DNA of 64,000 nt. Source: Isoetes taiwanensis (lineage: Eukaryota > Streptophyta > Lycopodiopsida > Isoetales > Isoetaceae). The DNA lies in contig JAJEKV010000035.1 of assembly GCA_021234155.1 (NCBI GenBank), positions 7,315,891 to 7,379,890 on the forward strand, in the 5' to 3' direction. Shown piece after piece: positions 33,713 through 46,582 of this stretch. Numbering within the stretch: position 1 is the first letter of the stretch; every line of letters starts with the position of its first letter. Position numbers and translations under genes: made by a program. The notes under the pieces were generated by a model. It saw only the letters and a program-made list of their open reading frames with translations, ran no database searches and was not told the DNA's origin.

Positions 33713-36700
33713 ATTTGCGAAAATCTTGTTCTGGGGGTTACAACTTTTGTTATCAACCAAGTCCCATCAAATCTACAAGCATGAACACGCAAATCTCCAA
33801 GTCTTGGGTTTCATCATAGACAAGAAGCCATCCACAAAAGTTGTAGGTGCTAAAGGTTTAGCTTCTTACAACCTGCAACTTATTTGCAGAAGAAAGAATA
33901 GCAACTTTCATGTTACTTTCTTTTGTATGTTTGTAGAACAAGAAGATGTGATCGGTATGGCTCCAGCATTTTGGCCCTCCAAAGGAAGGAAAGACTTTGT
34001 TAGTGCATGTGTGGAACTTGTGGCATGGAAGTGGAAGTAAGTAGGATTATAGAAAGCTTTGTTAAAATCCTCGCTCAGCAAGGGCAGTTTTTTATATAAG
34101 CATTTCGGTTCAATCTGTGTCAGAAAGTTATACTAACAGTGCTTTCATTCGTCATTGATGTTTCAATTTTGTCAACTGTAATAGATTTGTTTAGCCCTTC
34201 AAATTTGTTTGCCGTTTCCGTGGCTTGACTCCAAAAAATAATATCTTTTTGGTCTTAAGGGCCATTGCTGATACACATGTTCGCCTTCAAAGCGCCAAAG
34301 ACTTGCTTGCAGGGTTGGCTGGATGCAATGAGAGGAAGCAAGTTAAGGAAGGGGGCACGGGAAGGGCGATTATGGTTTATTGTTATTTGCTTTCTTCCCA
34401 TATTTGGAAAGTATGGAGAAATGGAAGCATGTGGCAGGAGAGTCACATGTATTTCATGCAATGCAATGCTACACTATTACGAAATTTAGCACATACTGGA
34501 TTTTTTTTGCTATTCTCCCTCCAACAACAACCCAATGCATATCAATTTCAAGCAAAAAGTGTAGCTCCAGAATCAAGCCCTTGACATTCCACAGAATCAA
34601 GCCCTTGACATTCCACAGTTTGGATAATACAACTAGTAGGGTTGTCCTTATATGATAAGTTTACACTTGTAGTGCAACACCCCATAGCTTTCATCTTGAT
34701 TGCCTATTGCCTCCATGACCACCATCTTGTCCAGGGCTAATGGTGAACCAGGGCAAAATGGAGGCGCAGGAGGCAATAGAAGAATTCAAGCATCAATTAT
34801 TGTGTGGCTCCATTGAAACATTGGGAGCTTTTATGCTTTCCAAATGTCCACATTCGATGAGCTATGGAATAACAAGGATGAATGAACAAGTGTATTGGAG
34901 ATAAATAATGTGCAGTGTTAGTTGATCTACTAGAACAATACATAACATTGATTTCACATGTTTTTGGTTGGTTAGTTGTTAGTTTGATTGCCAAAATTTG
35001 GTGTGCATTCAAAATAGTGTGATTTGAAAACAATTTTTACGTTTTTAAAGTTGATTCACTGTTCAGTTAGGGTTTAGAATAGACACATGGTTTAGCCTGT
35101 GGAACTAAAGTTAATATCTGGGCAAAACAATTTGGTCACTCCCATGCCATACCATTTTTGGCAAAAGTTTTATGTGTTATTATTTGCATTAATCTTCTAA
35201 AGCACTGTAAAACATGCTTGACAAAAGCAACTTTCATCTCAAGGGGGGCACATGTATGTTACCTCACTTACAGCCATTTTGAAGTCTTGATTGGTCAACC
35301 TGTAGAACATTCTAGAATGCCTTTTGCTATGGCACAAGCTTGGGGATGTGGCTCAAGGGACTCGCAAAATGAACACAGATGCAATCTCAGATTTAAAGCC
35401 TATGGTTTAGCCACATACTTGAGCTCAAGCCAATGATTTAAAACCATAGGCTTTCTTTTGACAACCCCTTGCATTCTATAAGTTAGACAACATTTGAGAT
35501 TAAAACTAACCTTAGAAACCTATTATATATAGCTTTACTTTATTACAACAATAAAGTAACGACCTATAAGTTAGCCTAACTGGCCGCTACAGTAGTAGCG
35601 ACCCAAGGAAAATTTGGAGGATAACATAAGTTGTCGGATGAATTCTGAATTAGGTAGATACATCCGAATAAAAAAAAAGTGATCCGAATCTACATAAAGG
35701 CCAATCCCTTTCCAAAAGATATGAATAGTAGATAAGCATGTGATTTATAGAATCGTTATTGTAGAAACTAGAGAAGAAGCTCGTCTCCTATTTCCTTTGT
35801 TGTGTACTCCAATTCATTGTTATATCACATTCCAGACACCTTAAATATCCCGGGACGTTGTCCAGATTGTTTAACAGATTCACAGAGTTGTGAAAATTGA
35901 AACCGTTGTTCTTGAAATAAGCTCCTTGTATTAAAAATTAAACTAGATCTAAGAATCCCTTGTTAAGTTGAAGGCAGGAACCCAGAGAAGATAGATTCTC
36001 AGATAGATTCCTTTTGAAGTGTTCGCAAGTCTGAGCCCAGTTGGATAGCAAATTTGCGCCAAGAGATCCAGTTTCCAGAGATTATATTTGTCTTTATAAC
36101 TAAGTTTGTAGAATCTGCAGGTAGCAGAGTCGATATGGTGGTGCTTGGGGGAGTGGCTATGGGGAGCAAGAGAAAGAAAGTTAGAACGTTTATGTCAAAA
36201 CATGCACTCTTGTTAAAATATTCTTATCACAACATATATAAAAATAACAAAAATAAAAATAAAAATAAAGAACTAGCGGAAATGCAGGGTTGGGGGTGAA
36301 GGTTAGAGCACGAATGTAGTAATTACATTGGCAAAGCTTATTTTGATATGATGTGGAGTTTGTGTGTTTGGACATGAACTAAAAGTTGCTTCGCGCTTAG
36401 AATTAGTACAAGGTATATATATTGAGGTAGGATAGGGAAAGGGTGTACATATTGAGGTGGGATAGGGAAAGTAAGATGCCCTCACATAATTCCATGTTTT
36501 ATACGTCTACGGTTTATTGCTCTTCTTCCTGGAAGTAAAACCATGTAATTTTCATTGTATATCTCTACGAGCTTATAATAGACAAATGCAAAGCTTTACT
36601 AGATTTACATTTTGTGCAATTGACAGTTCAAACTTCAAAAATGAATTGCTTGTGCTATCTTCTAGCAATTTGAGAAAGCTAGGTATAAGTGCATCATTTT

Positions 36701-39700
36701 CGCCGTTGTATCCCTATATTCCTTCATTGGCATAAGGCTCGACACTCTGTTGCTACAACACTAGTTTGGATGCCATAGTCAAGCTTGCTGCTTACTCTGC
36801 AAAGCATTACATAGGGAGGAGTGCCATAGTTGGCGCACTTAAGATTATACCATTATGAAAATACTGAAATTCATTTTAGCTATAGCCATATTATATATCA
36901 TTAGAAACCTTAGGTTCTAAGCTTTCTAACCATGTTCTTTCCTAGCCTATCTGATGGGTGTCGCTCTATAAATTCCTTCTTAAATGAAAAGAGGTCTTTG
37001 CACGCAAATGTTGACATAATGTTCCATCATTGATGCACGTACGTACCGTGAATGGAGGTTATAAGAACCATTCTTGACCCATGTTCTATCGATGATGCAC
37101 TAACCTACCATTGATGGTGCCCCATATTTCTAGCCTACCATTCATAGGACACTATATTTTCCAAATTATGTGCTTGATTATATATTGATTTCTGCATAGT
37201 GATAAGGTAGCAAGTTGGTATATTTGCGCTAACATATAGATAACCCAGTTGTGCTCATTTTATTCAATCTGACAACATTTGTATTCACATAGATACATCA
37301 ATATATCTAATAACAGAACTATGCATGCAAAGCACTGCCATACCTGCTCTATTTTAGCACTCATTAGTATTCACATCAATATATCTCATAACGGACCTAT
37401 ACATGCAAAGCACTGCCATACATATTCTATTCTATTTTAGCACTCATTACATTCTGTTTTTAGATCAAATATTAGACAAAGAGTTCTGATTGAAATAATT
37501 CGCAAACCTATAGTTAACCCAGTTGTGCTCATTTCTTCAATCTGACAGCATTTAACAACTCACTTCCATCAAATTCAACAGGAAAATCTTTTGCAATGTG
37601 CTAAACTGCTTCAGGCAACTGTCTCTATGAGGCTCAAGTTCTGAAATGGTGGTTAGTTCTGATATGGTGGTCGGCTTATCCACCTTTATGCCTTCTCTTA
37701 GATATGCTCTTACTATAATCATGGCTTCTCTTACTAGGAGATGGCAGCTTGCTTACTGCATCTTTCTAAGGTAGTAAGATCAACTATGAGAGAACAGTTC
37801 TACCTTTGGCAAAACTATTCTTCCCAGTTTCCCAACATTACTGGGTTTGAGTTGCTTTTGCAACAAAAGCTTGAGATTCTTCTCAAATATTGGCACCTAT
37901 AATACAACCTTACCAAAATCATTGGAAAAATATGAATAGATAGATTGCTTCAGCATAATGAGATAAAGAATGGACTTGCATGAAATAATTTGAAAGATAT
38001 GAGTAGATATAATTGAGTAGATTATTTATGTGAAATGATGCTTCCTGTCCCCAAGCCTTGCTCCCCAAGCCTTGCAGACCCCTTTGAATTCCTGAACTGG
38101 CATAAGAAAAAAGGAACTTCTTATAGCACAATCTCTAGGTAACAACATTCGGAGTAATTCTTCTTAAATTCAATAATGCCTTAAAAAATAATGTTTGCTG
38201 CCTCCATCTGAAAGAACTTGCACAAACCATCAATGACAGAATTGTATATAACAATTCACGGAAAATATTCTTATCGATCAACACTTTATGTGCATGTTTT
38301 GTTTTCCTTGAGGCCATTGATAATTTTGCTACAAGTCAGTACATTGTAGCAATTCCATTTATGCACATTTGGTTAAACATTTGTTGCGCATCATTCAGCC
38401 TCTGTACCTTAATAAAACCATAATAGGTATGCACATTTGGTTACACATATTGTTGCGCATTATTCAGCCTCTGTACCTTAATAAGACCATCAATAAGAGT
38501 GGTGTATGTAACCGAGCAAATTAAAGAAAGAACAAGAATGACCAAATAGATAATGCTTACAATAGATTCATCCATGCACTCGGTGAAGAAGGGATGGTGG
38601 AAGATTATATGAAAGGATCTGGAATTAATCCAGAGGTATGCATGAGACGGAATTCACACGGCAGCAAGGGAGGAATCTGCCATGCAGGAACTGACACAGA
38701 TGGAGGCTGGATCATGGCAAACTTCTGGAATTGTTCGGAAGCGACTGGAATGGCATGGAAAAGGGCCGAAATTGGCTTAACATGGCCGATTTGGGGAATT
38801 ACGAGGCCAAACAGGCCACAGATTTGAAGCTTTGGCTACCGGAATCGGCGCCTTGAGATCGCGCCATACCTGCTTGAATTTGACATAGAATGATCAGAAC
38901 CAGGCCCAAAAGGGCCGATGTGATGGAAGACGGCCTCTGCCAGGCCAGACTAGAAGGATTCAAAGGTGAGTTGCCTAGGTCAGAATGATGTTGGCCGAGA
39001 AACCGCGTCGACCTGCTGAAGGAATTAAGCCTGGATTTTCCATAGGTTTTCTATTTTTCCTAGCCGTGGATTCATAAATTAGCAGATCTAACGGTTGAGA
39101 TAGAATTAAGCTGACATGGCATGACACGTGGCATAGCTAGAATTGCAGCAAAGTGGTCACCGGGGGTTAGGCAACCCTGCTAAAAAATCCCAGAATTCTT
39201 GCACGACCTTCCCCTTTCCTGCTCTTCAAGCAATCCTTGACGGCTCAACCAGCCGCCAGATCTCTGTGCCACTTCTCTGAGCCTTCCACAAAAGAGGGCC
39301 GCGAGCATCCAAGCTTCTTAAACGAAGCTTACTTTAGCCTATTTGTCCTGTATTGATCTGCTATAAAAAATTTTAGCAGAGCTATTTGGGTTCAGGCCAG
39401 CAGAAAAATTTAAGGAATAGCCATAGCCAAGTCCGTCGGTCTACTCATGGCATATAGGAAAAGACGATTTCATTACTTATGTAAAGACCCATTCGAAGTT
39501 GAGAAATGGTAGATCTCCGCTGAAGGCCCTAGCTGCAATTTGGTCTGGCGAACCTACAACCTGACGCTCAGGGCTGAATTTGAGCTCAGTTTCTGTTGTT
39601 GATAGGTTATCTTTTATAGCAACGAAGGTGGGAAGGCTTCTTCGTTTTAGTTTGTCGTGTTGTTTCTTAACATTCCCTGCCCTCTCTAACTCCAAGTAAA

Positions 39701-40719
39701 TCAGTTGTTGCCTTTTCTGTATTATTTGGACAACACGCCATCGCTTTTCTCCTGCTGTGTTGATTGCTACATAGTTTTTGTTATTCACTTGCATCGGATA
39801 GTCTAATAATAGGCAAGATATCCTTTCTTATCACTTTAATTTATATGGAGCCTCGAGCTATCATTACTTTGCTTATAGCATTCCAGGATATGACATTACA
39901 TTCTGGCATTCTCCAAAACAGACCAATTGCTTTATCATTTTCTCCATTGTAGACATGATGCAAATGCTGCGTTACAGATATCATATTGCCTTGAAATTGT
40001 CTGTGAGATTGTCTGCAGTCAAAAATTACTTTAATAGAGTAGTCTGCAGGTGGATTGGCTCATGGAAAAAACGTCGCCACAGATTCGTGGGTCCTGAAAA
40101 CTTGGCGGCTTCATAAAGGTTTCATAAGAACATCACTGTAGGACTCAAAATAAAAAAGGGCTTCTGCAAATCGAAAAGGAGAATATTTCATCTGCTATCT
40201 TGCATCCCTAGTTAAAAAAGGGCAATACACAGAGCAAATCCTCAATGTTAAAGAAATACGACCATGACGGTATTTTTTAACTCAGGCTATGACCACCTTT
40301 TCTGGTGACATCAAAATAACTATGGCATCAAAACAACTCATTCTGGAAAGTTCAAGGCTGTAAAAGTGCTAGCCTCTTGCAGGGCAAAATCATCTAGCCC
40401 TGCGTTTAGTTGCAAATCATCAGAAAATCTGATTATGCACAGAAAGGGAACTCTATCATGGCGCTTTGATTTTGGCAACGGATTTGCGAAGGCGCCTTCG
40501 CATTTGCAACAGCTATGGAGCTAGGCGATGCAACCGGAGATGTACCAGCAATGGCACCGCAGAGAAGGCAGCCGGGGAGGAAGAAGACAATTAAATGGAG
40601 AAGGCATGTGTTCAAAAAAAGCAAGAGCCTGTTCGAGCTGCTCTTGATGTGACATAACATGCCATCATAGTGGTCCAGGAAATTACATTAGAACATGGCA
40701 ACCCCTACAAAATTTGGAG
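33713..40719. other. Long region without a recognised gene
   Basis: Only short, overlapping ORFs. Minus-strand 39477-39794 (105 codons, basic, with KKQHDKLKRRSLPTFVAIKD) is the least random but unrecognised. Small direct repeats: a 24-bp unit GAATCAAGCCCTTGACATTC at 34571-34618; 36412-36470 (ATTGAGGTGGGATAGGGAAA); about 85 bp at 37280-37360 with 37372-37449 (ATGCAAAGCACTGCCATAC); about 73 bp at 38359-38425 with 38431-38497 (CAGCCTCTGTACCTTAATAA). An A/T-rich AAAAAT microsatellite lies at 36240-36270. Confidence 0.5.
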
Positions 40720-41296
40720 GGCTCCTTTGATCTATCCCTGTTGGGCATAAGCTGTAATCATGGTGTTCCCTGCCACAACATTTTGCTGGGGCATTTGATG
40801 GTATAAATGTCTAGCCTCTTCCAAAAGCCCATTGTGCATATACTGCAATCATGATGTTCCGAGAAAAAGAATTTTTTCTTCGCATTCCTTGGAACATCTT
40901 CATTCCCTTTTCCAAAGCTCCACACTTTCCATACATGTGTATAAGTAGATTCCCTAAAAATCTATCTTGTGATAAGCCATTCTTCAGAATATGGTCATGG
41001 ATGTGCTTGCCATCCAGGAGGGCCTTAGCATTGACAAATTTCTACAGAAGTATAGCAATATGATCGACATCTATTATATCTTCCAAGTTTAAAATGCCCA
41101 TCTCCTCATTTGGAACTACGCAAGCCAGATTGCTGAAAGCAATATCTACTATTGTTTCACGGTTTTCTTTGGGCATCGGAACAACAACCATGTAATTATA
41201 AGAATGTAGTAATGAAAGGAATTTAGCTCTGTGGCTGGCAACAAGCATATCAAGTGATGGCAAGAGAAACGAGATTCTTCTACCTAGGAAGGCCAT
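40720..41296 (-). pseudogene. PPR protein gene, N-terminal part, broken
   Basis: Starts ATG at 41296 (MAFLGRRISFLLPSLDML), possibly an organelle-targeting sequence, then IDVDHIAILL, an in-frame TAG at 41042-41044, and in the same frame KALLDGKHIHDHILKNGLSQ, then FLGNLLIHMYGKCGALEKGM and RNIMIAVYAQWAF. The GK.IHDHI, N.LI.MYGKCG and N.MIA.YAQ pattern is that of plant PLS-type pentatricopeptide RNA-binding proteins of organelles. After about 160 codons a stop near 40810 ends it; a full gene would have 400-800 codons. The TAG fits a CAG-to-TAG change. Confidence 0.75.
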
Positions 41297-43097
41297 TGCT
41301 ACACATCATCCCGACATGAAGGGATATATGGGGGTAAGTTTCAAGCTCTGAGGGTATGAATATACCAGGGAATGTCTCACACTGTGGGCGAATTCCGTTT
41401 GTGGATAAGCATTGGGGCATATAGAAGGTGAACATGGAAAACCTAAAATATTAGCATATTTCAAAGTCAAATATGCATTATTCCTTCTGCATAAAGGCTT
41501 ATGGTTGAAATAAGTTGTGGGAATGGTTAATTGTCAAGTTCACAATATGTTACTTGTGGCCAAAGAAATCATCCAAATCAGTTATTCATGGGGACGTTGG
41601 CAGGCACCCTGCTTCCTATCTCAGGAATGTCCCCTAAAAGGACATTCATGTATACATGAATGGATATTTCATATTTGCTCAATTTGAAACTAAGTATCTA
41701 CCTCTTTCATATATAGCAAAATTATGTGTGCCCTAGGCTAATGTATTGGGTTGTATATGAAATCGTGATTGAATACCCATCAACATGGTTCTCATGTTGC
41801 TTAAACGAATGTTCATAATCAGTTACTCAGTTACTCGTCTTCTCAATACTCGTTTCATAGGAAAGAGAAATGTTCGCGGTGGCCGCCGCAATAAATTTCT
41901 TGTATGGTTAATGATAATAGGGACCTATAATAACTTAAAGGCCTTGCACATCCTTTGATTATAGGGTATGCCTTTATCTTATGATAAGGCTACAAATTTT
42001 CAAATGGGAGTCCAATGGGAGACATTAATGGTGACCACATGTCATTTTTCTAGTTTCAACAAACCCAAAAATGGAGATGGAGGCCTCCGACTACTGTCGG
42101 AGGCCATTTTTCAACGTTCCAATCTGATAGGGAAACACCCAAAATTTTTAGTCTGATCATTTGTTTTCTTCTCTTTCGCAGCTATTCCTGCCATTCTCCC
42201 CCTCTCTTGTATCCCCTCTCATATTAGATTCATATACGGAAGGGAGGGCCGTGAAAATTGCATGTGACCACCCCTATTGAATTGTTTTGAAAAAAAGGTG
42301 AACTTCAGGGAATATAAATGGGCGGATAGGAGCAACATGGTGAACGAACAAAATTGGCCTCAACAGTAATTCTATGACAGGTTTGGGAGCAAGATATTAA
42401 GCGACTGATTGTCCCAGAGATCTCCCTACAATCCACAACATTGTAGATCATCATTGAAAGAGATCTACCACTGTATCTGAAGAACTATACAATAGAGAAG
42501 AGCAAGGCATGAGAAATTAGAAACTAACCCGAATAGATTTGACAGAGAAGTGATCTACGTGTGCCTTTTCGCAAATCCAATCTCCTTACCTTATTCTTTT
42601 GATGGATAATAAGACTGGCCTAGAATGGCATCAATGTAATTGCTTAATAACCTTAGCATAGTTGCAAGGTTGTAATAACATAAATGAAATCATTCATCAG
42701 GTGCGCTTTATGGATTTATTTCTATTAATCTATTTGTCTTTTGTTTAGTAGTGTAGAGTTCCTGGACAAGGCAAACGTAAAAAGCAATTAGACATTGCAT
42801 TACGTGTTTATACATGCAAGTGTACTTTAGAGATTTTTTGTTTGATAGATCTTTGGGTTTGTGAGACTCTACTATAAGGAGGCAGGTTCAACCAGCTTCC
42901 AAACTGGCAATAAAATCAAGTTCAAAGGCACTAGGAAAACTAGGTTCTTTGTATTCATTGGGTGCGCTTTGGGGTGAATGTTATTTTTAGTGGTATTTAT
43001 GCACTGCTCTTTAATGCCCCCATATGATGCTTTATAATATAAACGTATAAGATGTTGATTCTTGTAATCTCATGTTATTATTTTTTCTGAATATTGC
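41297..43097. other. Spacer with one perfect 10-bp hairpin
   Basis: No gene recognised. GGCCTCCGAC-TACT-GTCGGAGGCC at 42082-42105 is a perfect 10-bp palindrome in otherwise AT-rich DNA, flanked by AAAAAT and ATTTTT that can extend pairing across a bulge. Confidence 0.5.
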
Positions 43098-43640
43098 TGT
43101 GATGACCATACGGGTATTCGTATCATACGAACATTATACTCATATGTACAAAAGATGGTCGTCACACGGATACAAAAGGGTAGTTGCACGACACATGATT
43201 TGAACTTTGGTTGCAAGTCACACACCTTTGCCAAGTGTACTCGTTAAAAACATTCCCTCGCGTCTTTCTCATATGCAGTGCTATTTCTAGGAGGTTCTAG
43301 AATATTCTAGAACCACATGCATGCGCGACACTTGGCATGATCTCACCCATTAGAGCACGCAATCTTGACCATTGGCCTAGATACATAAGGAAGCACCTCC
43401 TTCTTGTCGACATCTCAACGCCAGTCTTGAGCCTTCTAGACATCTATCTCGTGTTCATGCTTGCCTTCGGTCATTGTACTCCTGATTTTTGTTTATATAT
43501 TAGATTCTTCACCGTCCTTGATATATTTCCTCCGCATTTCTTGCGTACTTTCCACGTATTTTCCTTGTTTTCACGTAGGTTCATGACAGTTTGAACCCCC
43601 TTACTAGTTCTTGCCTGCTCTGATCCTAAGCATTCCTTTA
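43098..43640 (+). repeat. Probable Gypsy 5' LTR
   Basis: TGTGATGACC at 43098 is a typical LTR start, and gag begins at 43664, so the stretch between should be LTR plus leader. Right border uncertain: TTCATGACA ends at 43588, and CA at about 43641 precedes TGGTGGTTATTGCC, a possible primer site. I find no second copy after the integrase, so this cannot be confirmed internally. Confidence 0.45.
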
Positions 43641-43663
43641 TCCATATTTGGTGGTTATTGCCT

Positions 43664-44418
43664 CTATGGAGGAGATTTCATCCTTATTACAGCAGGTCTA
43701 GCAGCTTGTTCAAGTATCCCAGCAGTTGCAGTTAGATAATAAAGAGCTCAGAGAATGGGTTGCTTCTCATGAATCTACTTCTAGCGCTGGATTGAGGCCA
43801 TTGGAGCCTAAAATTAGCTTGCCCGAGAAATTTGATGGCACTCGGTCCAAGCTTCATGGTTTTTTAAATCAAAGCAGGCTTGTGATCTAGCTCCATCCTC
43901 ATAGATATCCCATGGCCCAAGAACAAGTTGGTTTGATTGGATCTCTCCTCACAGGGCCAGCTCTAAGCTGGTTTGCTTTGGAGAAAGGAGCTCCAGAGTT
44001 GCAAGATTTTGCTGCCTTCACGGCAGAGCTCGAGGCATGCTTTGGAGACACAGATTGTCAAAGCACAACAGTCACAAGACTCTACAAGCTCAGGCAAGGC
44101 ACTCGTCCAGCTTCAGCATATGCATCAAAATTTCGTCAGATTGCTATAGATACAGCCTGGGATGATGTTGCACTTTGAGATTATTTTCGAAGGGGCTTAT
44201 GTGAGGATGTCAAAGATATGCTGTTGTCTATGGAGGACACTCAGACTTTGGAAGAAGCCATCAGATTTGCAGTTCATTGTGATAATCGGCTCTTTGAAAG
44301 TAGGCAAGAGAGATGTAGTCAGGTTTTTCCAAGCACACAAGCGCCTGTTGCTATGCCTACCCCGGTTCCATCTGTAGAATCCAGCAGGTCCAGGGCCGAG
44401 CCTATGCAGATTGATTAG
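43664..44418 (+). pseudogene. Gypsy gag
   Basis: Reads from the ATG at 43664 (MEEISSLLQQV) through LPEKFDGTRSKLHGFLNQ, LIGSLLTGPALSWFALEKGA and LYKLRQGTRPASAYASKFRQ. In-frame stops interrupt it near 43700, 43890 and at 44176-44178, and it ends MQID at 44418. A CCHC knuckle seems to follow only as a relic (YYGGVGHTARGCP in another frame near 44465-44510). Confidence 0.8.
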
Positions 44419-44497
44419 ACGGTTCGAGGGCCAGCATCAGAGAGAGGCTAATTAATCTTTACCTCTATTATGGAGGAGTTGGTCATACTGCACGTGG

Positions 44498-45306
44498 ATG
44501 CCCTATGAAGCGCCCAAATCAGTCGAAAAACTCCAGGGGCCGGTCCGAGTAATAGGAGTCTCTCGTCGGCTGACCGCCATTTCTCAGACTCTTTGCACGC
44601 TTCATGACAGGTTTATCCCAACAGATAAGGTCAAGAAGGAATTTTTTATCTCTATATCATTGGAATCAGAGGTTGGGAGGTGGGATGCATTGGTGCAACT
44701 TGATTGTAGTGCAAATGCCTACTTTATGGATAATGCATTCGCCACTAAGCACGTCATCTCCAGAAGCAAGGTTGAGCATCCCAGTTCTGTCGTTGTGATT
44801 GATGGACGTGAGATCTCCTCAGGCGCAGTCACAGAATGTACTGCATCTCTTCAAGTTTTGTTCGAGGGAACATCTTGTAGCATTTCCTTCAATCTCATCG
44901 CTAGCCCACATGCACCAGTAGTCCTGGTCTGCCCTGGCTCGAGCTACACAATCCACAAATTGACTGGATACTAGAACTTTTTAGTTTGTTGTGGCTAGCT
45001 CTAGTTCCAGTTCATCTGCAGTTCAGGCCTCTGCACCAACATCTACTTCAGTCTGTGCAGTATCGATGGGCTCTTGATTCCGTCCTTGTTGTTCTTGTTT
45101 CTGCTCCACGTCCTGATTCGGTTCTTGTCTCTGCTCTAGTTTATGCCTCAGATTCTGACTATGGTCTAGATGATGTCCCAGCTCTAGTTCTTGCTCCAGT
45201 TCCTGCTCTAGCTTCTGTTCCAGTTGCTCCTGCTCCTGCTCCTGTAAAGGCCTCTTCATGTCCTCAGCTCCAGTATCTTGAAGATTTCTCTTCACAAGTT
45301 TATTAG
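44498..45306 (+). pseudogene. Gypsy protease region and Pro/Ala linker
   Basis: Retropepsin-like region with the active-site segment altered to LVQLDCSANAYFMD (family form has D-S/C-G-A). The following LPWLELHNPQIDW-type segment is legible at 44935-44975 only after a frameshift. Downstream to 45306 is a low-complexity stretch of GTTCCTGCTC-like repeats encoding Ala/Pro/Val. Confidence 0.7.
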
Positions 45307-45398
45307 ATTTGGTAGGCAAGATTTCAGTTCAGCATTTGCAATCCAAGTTCATTCTTCGATTAGCTCTGCTTCAATGATGTCTGCTCCTGTCCTTCCTG

Positions 45399-46582
45399 AT
45401 GAATACAAGAATTTTGGCTTTGATAAGGTCAAAACCGATAAGCTTCCGGAGCATCGTCCCTATAACTACCCCATCGATCTCAACTAGGGAGAACCCCACC
45501 ATATGGCTCTATCTATGGTTTGTCGCCAATAGAATTGGAGATTTTGCGGATCTATATCGAGGAGAATCTTGCGACTGGATTTATTCGACATTCTCGGTCA
45601 CCCGCAAGAGTTGTTATCTTCTTTGTTTCCAAGAAGAATGGTTCTTTGCGGTTGGTTGTGGATTATCGCGGCCTCAACAAGATCACTATACATAATCAGT
45701 ATCCTCTCCCTCTGAGGTGCAGGATACTTTACCAAAATCGATCTTCGAGGTGCCTATAATCTTATCCGGATTAGGGAAGATGATGAGTGGAAGACAACCT
45801 TTCGAAATCGGTATGGTCATTTCGAGTATACCGTCATGGCCTTCGGCCTTACCAATGCTGCAACGGTCTTTCATCACATGGCTAACAATGTTTTTCGTGA
45901 GTTTTTGGACCTCTTTGTGATCATCTATCTGAATGATATTCTGGTTTATTCGAAGACTTTGGAGGAGCACGAAGAACATGCTCAAGTTGTTTCCATGGAT
46001 CTAGAGAAGGTTAGTATAGTTCTTGATTAAAAAATACCTTCCTCAGTTAAAGATGTACAATGCTCCTTGGGGTTTGCCAATTTTTATCGCCGCTTCATCA
46101 AGAACTATTCGGAGATTATCTTGTCTTTGACACATCTCACCAAGAAGGATATTTCTTTTGAGTGGACAATTGAAGCAGAATCAACATTCATCACTTTAAA
46201 GCATGCTTTTATAGCAGCATATGATCTTCCACGCCCAGATCCTTCGCGTCCGTATATTCTCGAATCTGATGCATCAGATTTTGCTCTTGGCAGCATCTTG
46301 TCGCAAGAGGTGGACGATCATGAGCTGCACTCGATCGCCTATCATTCTCGAAAGTTCCAGGCTGCTGAAATCAACTATCCTATTTACGATAAGGAACACT
46401 TGGTGATTGTTGACTCTTTTCAGGAATGGCGACGATTTCTTGAAGGTTCTCCTCATAAGATGACTGTGTATATGGACCATCGCAACCTGGAATATTTTCA
46501 GTCTGCTCGAGTTCTTAGTTGTCATCAGGCTCGATGGCATAAACATGTGCTATCCCATTTTGATTTTATCATCAAATTTTAG
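45399..46582 (+). pseudogene. Gypsy reverse transcriptase and RNase H
   Basis: RT motifs in several frames: [50 protein letters not shown], then [20 protein letters not shown]. The catalytic box reads YLNDIL instead of YLDD, losing an essential Asp. The tether HEEHAQVV and a region with FANFYRRFIKNYSEI follow, then RNase H LESDASDFALGSILSQ and YPIYDKEHL. Frameshifts near 45485, 45710-45750 and 46030. Confidence 0.85.

Noticed and set aside
33684-34040. 118-codon ORF after Iojap
   Set aside because: It overlaps the last Iojap coding exon in another frame and then runs into the probable 3' UTR; no motif.
35583-35602. CGCTAC-AGTA-GTAGCG palindrome
   Set aside because: Six-base stem, expected by chance in 64 kb.
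42082-42105. Third Helitron 3' end
   Set aside because: The hairpin is good, but neither strand has CTAG/CTRR within about 12 bases.
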